12,773 nucleotides of DNA from Tritrichomonas foetus. Taxonomy: Eukaryota > Parabasalia > Tritrichomonadida > Tritrichomonadidae. The notes below the pieces were generated by a model that had not been told where the DNA came from, did no database searches, and saw nothing but the letters and a program-made list of their open reading frames with translations. Within the stretch, counting starts at the first letter, position 1. The number at the start of each line of letters is the position of its first letter. This document shows, piece after piece, positions 8,242 through 12,773 of the stretch. Location: positions 1 through 12,773 of the forward strand of contig MLAK01000977.1 of assembly GCA_001839685.1 (NCBI GenBank). Reading direction: 5' to 3'. The position numbers and the translations under genes were made by a program.

Positions 8242-9309
8242 TTATATATATTCGCGTAAACGCCTTAAATATTTTTCATCTTCTTTTGAGTTACAATAGT
8301 TCTCCGCAATATCAAGAATATTTTGCTCCCTGTATTGACCTGCACATTGTTTATATTGAGAAAGATTTGACAAAGCATGCAAAGCGCCATGAGAAATCAT
8401 TGCATCTTTACTTTTTAGGGAATTTTTCAAAATCGTCGTAAATTTCAAGTATTTCTTTGTGTATCCAATTGATGCAATATTTGACAATATGGCCAAATAA
8501 GGCAAAATATCATTACGTTCATTCATTTCTTGTAAAAGGACTTCGAAGAAATTATTTTCTTGAAGGATTTCCAAATTAGTAAGATTGGAATCCCTTATTA
8601 CAATAGGAAGCTGTTGCAAACAGCTTATGTCATTTGAGTGGAGTAACATGATCATAAAATATGGAATTTCTTTACAATATTTCAATTTCTTTTTAACACT
8701 ATCATATTGAATACATTTTTGATAAATCTTTAAAGTATGTGAAATTGTCGGCAGTAAATATTTCAGCCATTTTGAATTTTCAATAAGAATTAAAGCAGTT
8801 GTTTCAAGTTTTAATAGCTGTAAAACAGTTTTTGATGCTTCTTCATAACGATGGGCAGAATTAATGAGTGCGTAAATGTATTCTTGCTTTATTGGGATCT
8901 GTTTTATAAGTGAAATAACTTTTAATACATTTTCCTCAAGTTCTGGCTCCTTTAAATCATTAAAAACTTGTGATAGTGGAAGATCTATTCCAGAATCAAA
9001 TAGTGTGGCTATCGCTAAATAAGAAGCAGACACACATCTCAAATTTTCACTTCGTAGGGCGCGAATGAAAATTGGGCGACAATGCTTTAAACGGGCCCTG
9101 ACATAATTTGCGAAGTGTGAATTTAAGAATAAAAGTAAAGAAATGTAATCTTCAGAATTTTCAATTTCTAAAAACTTTTTGTTGTTTTTAATGAGCAAAT
9201 CAAGAAGTGGCCACGGATTTTCAATATATTCAAATGATTGTGCATAAAAGTTCAAAAGTTTTAAACATGATTCTGGATTATAGTCAATTGAGTCATTCGT
9301 GGTTCGAAG
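8242..9309 (-). CDS. C-terminal helical-repeat part of the pseudokinase gene, frameshifted
   Basis: This frame is open from 9309 (after an in-frame TAA at 9310-9312) to the TAA at 8242. It has no ATG near its beginning; the first methionines come well inside the helical region, so it has no plausible start of its own. It overlaps the end of the kinase-fold frame and continues it in register minus one. About 340 residues are alpha-helical with leucine-rich spacing of ARM/HEAT type (for example DAMISHGALHALSNLSQ near the C-terminus and ENPWPLLDLL near the junction). Many trichomonad TKL kinases, as I recall, carry a helical C-terminal extension of this kind. Best read as the C-terminal third of one gene of about 1239 codons, broken by a one-base loss or an assembly error. 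The repeats probably mediate protein binding. Confidence 0.8.
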   Translation of the reverse strand, partial: LRTTNDSIDYNPESCLKLLNFYAQSFEYIENPWPLLDLLIKNNKKFLEIENSEDYISLLLFLNSHFANYVRARLKHCRPIFIRALRSENLRCVSASYLAIATLFDSGIDLPLSQVFNDLKEPELEENVLKVISLIKQIPIKQEYIYALINSAHRYEEASKTVLQLLKLETTALILIENSKWLKYLLPTISHTLKIYQKCIQYDSVKKKLKYCKEIPYFMIMLLHSNDISCLQQLPIVIRDSNLTNLEILQENNFFEVLLQEMNERNDILPYLAILSNIASIGYTKKYLKFTTILKNSLKSKDAMISHGALHALSNLSQYKQCAGQYREQNILDIAENYCNSKEDEKYLRRLREYI

Positions 9310-11960
9310 TTATCTTGGAAAGAATTTGGTCGAAATTGAAACAATAATTCGAGAACTTTGAAAGTGTAATTAATTACGTTTTCTTTATATGGCAAAAACA
9401 AAATCAATCCACTTTTACAAAGAGAGTCAAATGCTTCTTCTGTAGTTAAAATTAAAATAACAACTTTGAGAAGTTTTTTGATAATATGATAATCAATTTT
9501 TGATTTCAAATGATTTATGATAATGAAAAAGAAATCATCATATTGACTTGGTTTTAATCTTGTTTCTGCTTCAGAAAGTTCTTTTTCGAATTTGGGATGA
9601 GATAAATTAGCAATAATATTTAAATTTAAAGGTTTGATATTATCATCATTTTTGTATTTTGGTTTCAAAAAATCAGAAACAGTGAAGATAGATTTCATTT
9701 TCTTATTTGGCTTACTTTCTTTTATAATTGGTATATTTTTTTCAATATAATTTTTCTTGATTTTGGGTTGTGTTTTGATTTTAACATATTTGCCATTGCT
9801 ATCATCTTCTTGATCTGTTTGATATTTGGGAATTTGATCAGAAATACTGTCAACTGAAGAAGAAGAAATAGAAATTTTTTTATTCATATTGTGAGGAGAT
9901 TTTGTAACCTTTGGTGACTTTATTGTTTTTTGCGGTTCCTTTTCTACCAACTTTGGTTTTTTCTTTTTTTTGATTTTTTTGATAATTTTTTGAATTTTTT
10001 CTTCTTCCTCTTCATATTCTGAAGAATATTGAATTTCAATAATTTGTTGAGGCCGCCTTTTCTTCTTCTTCTTTTTAATTTTCTTAATAATTATTCTTTC
10101 AATATCATCATCAGACGAAGAGGTGTAAACAACTTCTTTTTTAATATAATTTTTCTTGTTTTTGGGTTTCTTTAGCATTTTTTTAACTTTAACATATTTA
10201 TCAATAGAATCATCATCACCATCGTCATCATTGCTTGATTCGGAATTAATTTTTGTATCATTATCAATTCTTTTTATGACTGGATCAGGTATTGAATTAT
10301 GCCTAAAAACAGTTCTCATTGAAAAGTTTGTATTTTTTGGTTTTTTAAACATTTTCTGTGAAGTCACAGTTGGATCATAAGATGTTTGATCTTTTCTACA
10401 AACAGTTTTCATTTTATATCCATTTACCGGTGAATCAAATGGATTAACTTTTCGCTTTCTTTGATAATTTTCTTCATCAGAAGAATTTTCATCATCGCTA
10501 AAAATAAACCTTTTATTTCGTTTTTTATTTAAATCAACATGATTATCATCACTAATATCGTTGTCTGAAAGATATTTGCGGTTTTTCTTTTGATAATTTT
10601 CGTTTCCTTTCCACACAGTTCTCATTTTATACCCACTATTTGGTGAATCGAAAGGACCTGGTTTTCTTTTCTCTTTCTTTTCCCTGTAGTATTTGTCAGA
10701 ATCATCATCAGCGCTATTTTCAGAATCTGTGAATGAAGATTTATTTCTTGAATGCATTCCAAATGATTCATAATCACTATTTCTTCTTCTATTTTTCCTA
10801 CTTCTATTTCTATTTTTATTACGATTCCTTTTTTCATGACTATCATCATCATAATCATCGTCGTCATATTCATAATCATCATTTTTATTTCTTTGATTGT
10901 CTTTTTTATTCAAATATTCACCAGTATATTTAATATACGGTTTTTCTTTAATTGGAAGATCTATAGAGTTATTAATTTCATTTAAAAATCTACTGAATTC
11001 TTTATCATCGACTTTGTTAAACATTACATTTCGATTTTTAAATTTATTAAAAATTGTGTCGAATGATGGTCTTGATTGCGGATCATTTGACCAACACTCT
11101 TCAATTAAGCTTTTAATTGTTTTTGGTGCTTTTTTTAAACTGGGCTTCTTTCCATCTCTAATTTGTGTAAGTAATTGATTACTTGGAACATCACAATAAG
11201 GAACTTTTCCAGTTGTCATTTCGTATAGAATCATTCCATATGAATAGACATCAACTTTTTCATTATATGACGAATTAGTGTCCATGTATTCCGGTGCAAC
11301 ATAATTAAGATGGGTAGGTATAGACCTCAATGATGGCGATTTATCAAAACTATGAGAAATTTCCAAATGTGAAATTTTCGGACTTTTTTCATCTGTTAGA
11401 TAAATTGTATGAGGTGAAAGTTTGCAATGAATATATCTATTCATATGCATGTATCTCATACCAAAGGCTATACCCATTACAATTTTATTCAATATCGTGC
11501 CTGATATTGATTTTTCATCATTTAAGAACTTTTTAAGAGTTAAATGTGAGTTTTCTGTAACTATGGACAGTTTGTATGATTTTGTGAAACCTAGTAATTT
11601 TTCAATAAATGGATGAGATAAATAATAATAAATTTTAATTGTATCAATAAAAAAATCAATGGCCTCTTTATCGGGCCTTTTATCAGGAACTTGAATGACA
11701 TGTACAAATCTATTTGTGTTCAATACGGATCCTTTTATTAGATCCAATATTTTTCCTTTTTTGACATCTGTCTCAAGGATAAATTGACTTAAATCATCTA
11801 AGACATACTCTCTTAATTCTGAGGAGACTTTAAGAACGCCCCTTGGCATATCAAGAGAGTATGAAAATCTCCTAAAAATCCGAGCTTTTTGACTGAATTT
11901 TAATCGTTTTATCATTGAATCACACAAATTGAGAAGATAAATGATAGAAAAAGTTAACAT
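9261..11960 (-). CDS. TKL-like pseudokinase with charged, repeat-bearing linker (N-terminal part, 899 aa before the frameshift stop)
   Basis: Starts at the first ATG (11960), supported by an initiator-like TATTCATTA four bases upstream; the frame extends further only via TTG. Residues about 70-312 have a protein kinase fold: helical YLSHPFIEKLLGF, YVAPEY (APE at 222-224), DVYSYGMILYEMTTGKVPY (F-helix Asp 237) and ECWSNDPQSRPSF (Arg 297), most like TKL kinases. The catalytic sites are lost: the beta-3 Lys is Gln 90 (HVIQV), the C-helix Glu is Thr 107, HRD is HCK (178-180), the Asn of that loop is Thr 185, and DFG is HLE (198-200). No glycine-rich loop is visible. Residues 350-770 are a disordered, alternately acidic and lysine-rich linker with internal motif repeats and possible nuclear localisation signals. 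The helical C-terminus begins near 780 and continues in another frame. Predicted to act as a scaffold or regulator, not an enzyme. Confidence 0.88.
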   Translation of the reverse strand: MLTFSIIYLLNLCDSMIKRLKFSQKARIFRRFSYSLDMPRGVLKVSSELREYVLDDLSQFILETDVKKGKILDLIKGSVLNTNRFVHVIQVPDKRPDKEAIDFFIDTIKIYYYLSHPFIEKLLGFTKSYKLSIVTENSHLTLKKFLNDEKSISGTILNKIVMGIAFGMRYMHMNRYIHCKLSPHTIYLTDEKSPKISHLEISHSFDKSPSLRSIPTHLNYVAPEYMDTNSSYNEKVDVYSYGMILYEMTTGKVPYCDVPSNQLLTQIRDGKKPSLKKAPKTIKSLIEECWSNDPQSRPSFDTIFNKFKNRNVMFNKVDDKEFSRFLNEINNSIDLPIKEKPYIKYTGEYLNKKDNQRNKNDDYEYDDDDYDDDSHEKRNRNKNRNRSRKNRRRNSDYESFGMHSRNKSSFTDSENSADDDSDKYYREKKEKRKPGPFDSPNSGYKMRTVWKGNENYQKKNRKYLSDNDISDDNHVDLNKKRNKRFIFSDDENSSDEENYQRKRKVNPFDSPVNGYKMKTVCRKDQTSYDPTVTSQKMFKKPKNTNFSMRTVFRHNSIPDPVIKRIDNDTKINSESSNDDDGDDDSIDKYVKVKKMLKKPKNKKNYIKKEVVYTSSSDDDIERIIIKKIKKKKKKRRPQQIIEIQYSSEYEEEEEKIQKIIKKIKKKKKPKLVEKEPQKTIKSPKVTKSPHNMNKKISISSSSVDSISDQIPKYQTDQEDDSNGKYVKIKTQPKIKKNYIEKNIPIIKESKPNKKMKSIFTVSDFLKPKYKNDDNIKPLNLNIIANLSHPKFEKELSEAETRLKPSQYDDFFFIIINHLKSKIDYHIIKKLLKVVILILTTEEAFDSLCKSGLILFLPYKENVINYTFKVLELLFQFRPNSFQDNFEPRMTQLTIIQNHV
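9264..9309 (-). other. Frameshift window joining the two parts of the pseudokinase gene
   Basis: Both frames are open only in these 46 bases: the upstream frame stops at 9261-9263 and the downstream frame opens after the TAA at 9310-9312. Moving from the first to the second frame needs a -1 shift (equivalent to one missing base). No canonical X-XXY-YYZ slippery heptamer is found in the required zero frame, and no trichomonad intron signal (GTAYGT, ACTAACACACAG) is seen. A short TTT run sits at the upstream frame's stop codon. A sequencing or assembly error, or a real inactivating deletion, is more likely than programmed shifting. Confidence 0.75.
9735..9794 (-). repeat. KYVK...KKNYI protein motif repeat, copy 2
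   Basis: Encodes GKYVKIKTQPKIKKNYIEKN. It matches copy 1 (10137-10202) in the order K-Y-V-K-[VI]-K, then a lysine-rich spacer, then K-K-N-Y-I-[KE]-K. It lies in the disordered linker of the pseudokinase. Confidence 0.6.
10137..10202 (-). repeat. KYVK...KKNYI protein motif repeat, copy 1
   Basis: Encodes D-K-Y-V-K-V-K, a spacer containing M-L-K-K-P-K-N, then K-K-N-Y-I-K-K. The spacer resembles the K-M-F-K-K-P-K-N that precedes the third FDSP-type repeat, so the linker seems built from reused short blocks. Confidence 0.6.
10302..10349 (-). repeat. FDSP/YKMRTV motif repeat, copy 3 (degenerate)
   Basis: Encodes F-K-K-P-K-N-T-N-F-S-M-R-T-V-F-R. It keeps the aromatic-x-M-R-T-V second half of copies 1 and 2 but has lost D-S-P in the first half. 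It starts 32 residues after copy 2. Confidence 0.55.
10398..10445 (-). repeat. FDSP/YKMRTV motif repeat, copy 2
   Basis: Encodes NPFDSPVNGYKMKTVC in the disordered linker, 71 residues after copy 1. Twelve of 16 residues match copy 1, and the run PFDSP is identical. Confidence 0.75.
10611..10658 (-). repeat. FDSP/YKMRTV motif repeat, copy 1
   Basis: Encodes GPFDSPNSGYKMRTVW. The flanking sequence is highly charged and unlike that of copy 2, so the match stands out from the low-complexity background. The Ser-Pro could be a proline-directed phosphorylation site and the whole motif a docking site; both are inference. Confidence 0.75.
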
Positions 11961-12078
11961 TTCTAATGAATATTCATTTCCTCTGAAAAAAAGATTAATT
12001 CCACACAATTAGTGGCTAAATATGAGTTGAAAAAAATGCGTTATTTTACACTTTTGAATAAACTTTATTTGCTCATTG
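11961..12078. promoter_or_regulatory. Divergent promoter region (118 bp) between pseudokinase and EB1-like genes
   Basis: The two start codons face away from each other with only 118 bases between them, so both promoters must lie here or overlap the genes. The pseudokinase side carries an initiator-like element within a 14-bp palindrome. The EB1-like side carries TCATT directly before its ATG (CTCATTGATG), close to a TCA-Y-W initiator start. No TATA-type arrangement can be distinguished in the AT-rich sequence. Confidence 0.55.
11964..11972 (-). promoter_or_regulatory. Initiator-like element of the pseudokinase gene
   Basis: On the minus strand TATTCATTA ends four bases before the ATG at 11960. 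It matches the 3' nine positions of the T. vaginalis initiator as I recall it (TCAYTWYTCATTA); the first four positions fit in only two. It overlaps the palindrome AATGAATATTCATT (11965-11978). Its position supports the ATG start over the upstream TTG. Confidence 0.5.
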
Positions 12079-12624
12079 ATGAGTATCATCGACAGTGGAA
12101 AACAAAGACTATTAAATTACTTATCAGAAGCATCAGGCGAACGCGTCGTTAACTGGGAAAGAGTCTCGCAAGGCGATGTTATTTGTTTTATTCTGAATCG
12201 AATGTCACCGGGTTGCGTAAACCTTCGTCAAATCACAGATGGCGTCGATCGTTTTGCTCGTGTTGGAAACTGGCGATTGGCTGCCCAAGCCATGCGAAAA
12301 CTCGGAATGGGATGGGCATACGATGAGGTCAAATTGGTTATGGCAGACGAACCAGAATTAACTCGCTTGGTGCTGTCAATGAGAAGATGGGAAACAAGGA
12401 ATCTTGACGAGCCACTCGAGCCGCCTTCGCCAGACGAATGGAATGAGAAAGATATTCCAGCCTGGTTCACGCAGCAGACGGCCAAAGAAATTGAAGAGAA
12501 GAAGCTTGCTGCAGGTGAAACAAGGACCAAAAAGAAGGTCCAAGTTGTCGAGAAAGAAGATATCAGGAAGAAAAAGCGTGCTGAAAGAAAATCAATTGCC
12601 GATATCATGCGTGGGAAGAAATGA
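12079..12624 (+). CDS. Small EB1-type calponin-homology domain protein (181 aa)
   Basis: Starts at the ATG at 12079; one more codon upstream is TTG. Residues about 8-105 match the EB1 (end-binding protein) CH fold: G-x3-C followed by P-G twelve residues after the glycine (GDVICFILNRMSPG), then N-W-R-L-x4-M-R-K-L-G-M, which follows the EB1 pattern N-F-K-I-x4-F-K-R-M-G-V, then a final helix with VKLV and MRRW. EB1 CH domains bind growing microtubule ends. The rest (106-181) is a Pro-rich linker and a very lysine-rich helix ending in KSIADIMRGKK. No EBH dimerisation domain or C-terminal EEY/F tail is present, and the protein is shorter than human EB1 (about 268 aa). A basic tail could bind microtubules or membranes. 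Codons are visibly more GC-rich than in the neighbouring pseudokinase gene, consistent with a conserved or well-expressed gene. Confidence 0.8.
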   Translation: MSIIDSGKQRLLNYLSEASGERVVNWERVSQGDVICFILNRMSPGCVNLRQITDGVDRFARVGNWRLAAQAMRKLGMGWAYDEVKLVMADEPELTRLVLSMRRWETRNLDEPLEPPSPDEWNEKDIPAWFTQQTAKEIEEKKLAAGETRTKKKVQVVEKEDIRKKKRAERKSIADIMRGKK

Positions 12625-12668
12625 ATTCTTTCCAAGGAGGTGTTAATTAAATGTACAGAATCATATCA

Positions 12669-12773
12669 TTTCATTGCTTCTTATTCATTTCATTGTTTCT
12701 TATTCATTCATATTCATTCATTGATTCTTATTCATTTCATTGATTCTTATTCATTCATTAATTCTTATTCATT
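12669..12773. repeat. AT-rich tandem repeat, 18-19 bp unit, running off the right edge
   Basis: About five copies of a unit close to TTCATTGATTCTTATTCA, with small differences (GCTTC, GTTTC, GATTC, AATTC in the middle) and one extra TTCATATTCA insertion near 12706-12715. It begins about 45 bases after the stop codon of the EB1-like gene and continues to the window end, so its full length is unknown. Units contain TATTCATT strings resembling part of the trichomonad initiator. Confidence 0.85.

Noticed and set aside
9264..9309. Programmed -1 frameshift or a spliced intron at the pseudokinase junction
   Set aside because: TTTAAAA near 9259-9265 looks slippery but is in the wrong phase for the upstream frame, and neither the GTAYGT donor nor the ACTAACACACAG acceptor motif known from Trichomonas is seen.
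9301..9310. GGTTCGAA string resembling a tRNA T-loop
   Set aside because: Lies inside coding sequence with no cloverleaf stems around it.
10622..10933. Open frames in both strands within the pseudokinase linker (one rich in Met/Ile, one in His/Tyr/Phe)
   Set aside because: Products of the GAT/AAT/AAA-rich low-complexity DNA read in other frames.
11961..12008. N-terminal extension of the pseudokinase starting at TTG
   Set aside because: Trichomonad genes start with ATG; the ATG at 11960 has an initiator-like element just upstream, and the extension would lie in the promoter.
12228..12635. 135-aa open frame on the minus strand opposite the EB1-like gene
   Set aside because: Ser/Phe-rich antisense shadow of lysine/glutamate codons; the plus strand has a recognisable CH domain.
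12634..12742. Shine-Dalgarno-like AAGGAGG followed by ATG at 12651 and a short hydrophobic frame
   Set aside because: The window is eukaryotic, and the frame (about 30 codons) is a translation of the tandem repeat and ends at a TGA.

Overview
The window looks like nuclear DNA of a trichomonad (parabasalid) protist, most likely Tritrichomonas or Trichomonas. It is AT-rich, its genes are compact and intronless with short AT-rich spacers, and the gene families are ones expanded in trichomonads: an R2R3 Myb factor, a BTB-like/F5-8 (discoidin-like) protein, a TKL-type kinase-fold protein and long coiled-coil proteins. Initiator-like and ACGTTA motifs lie just upstream of start codons. Species assignment is inference; no rRNA, tRNA, CRISPR or recognisable transposase gene was seen.

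Layout, left to right. (1) 1-391: AT-rich spacer with a GC-richer imperfect inverted repeat at the left edge (10-65). (2) 392-2515 (+): 707-aa coiled-coil protein with a conserved-looking helical C-terminus. (3) 2713-3852 (-): BTB-like/discoidin protein, convergent with gene 2, with an 18-bp perfect palindrome between them. (4) 4183-5496 (-): 437-aa coiled-coil protein. (5) 5836-6894 (-): R2R3 Myb factor with a Q/N-rich and acidic-aromatic tail. (6) 6895-8241: 1.3 kb with no gene but with a diverged 27-bp direct repeat. (7) 8242-11960 (-): one gene broken by a frameshift into two reading frames, together a pseudokinase, a long charged disordered region with internal motif repeats, and a helical-repeat C-terminus. 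(8) 12079-12624 (+): small EB1-type CH-domain protein, divergent from the pseudokinase across 118 bp. (9) 12669-12773: tandem repeat running off the right edge.

The genes do not form an operon or an obvious pathway. Several (two coiled-coil proteins and the EB1-like protein) fit the elaborate trichomonad microtubule and filament cytoskeleton, but that is inference. The most interesting locus is the pseudokinase: the sites equivalent to the catalytic Lys, the HRD Asp and the DFG motif are all replaced, while structural motifs (APE, the F-helix Asp, the C-lobe Arg) are kept, and the disordered linker repeats a short F-D-S-P...Y-K-M-R/K-T-V motif.

Four reading frames (Myb, both pseudokinase parts, EB1-like) extend upstream only through TTG codons. 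The starts given here are the first in-frame ATG, except for the pseudokinase C-terminal part, which has no early ATG at all.
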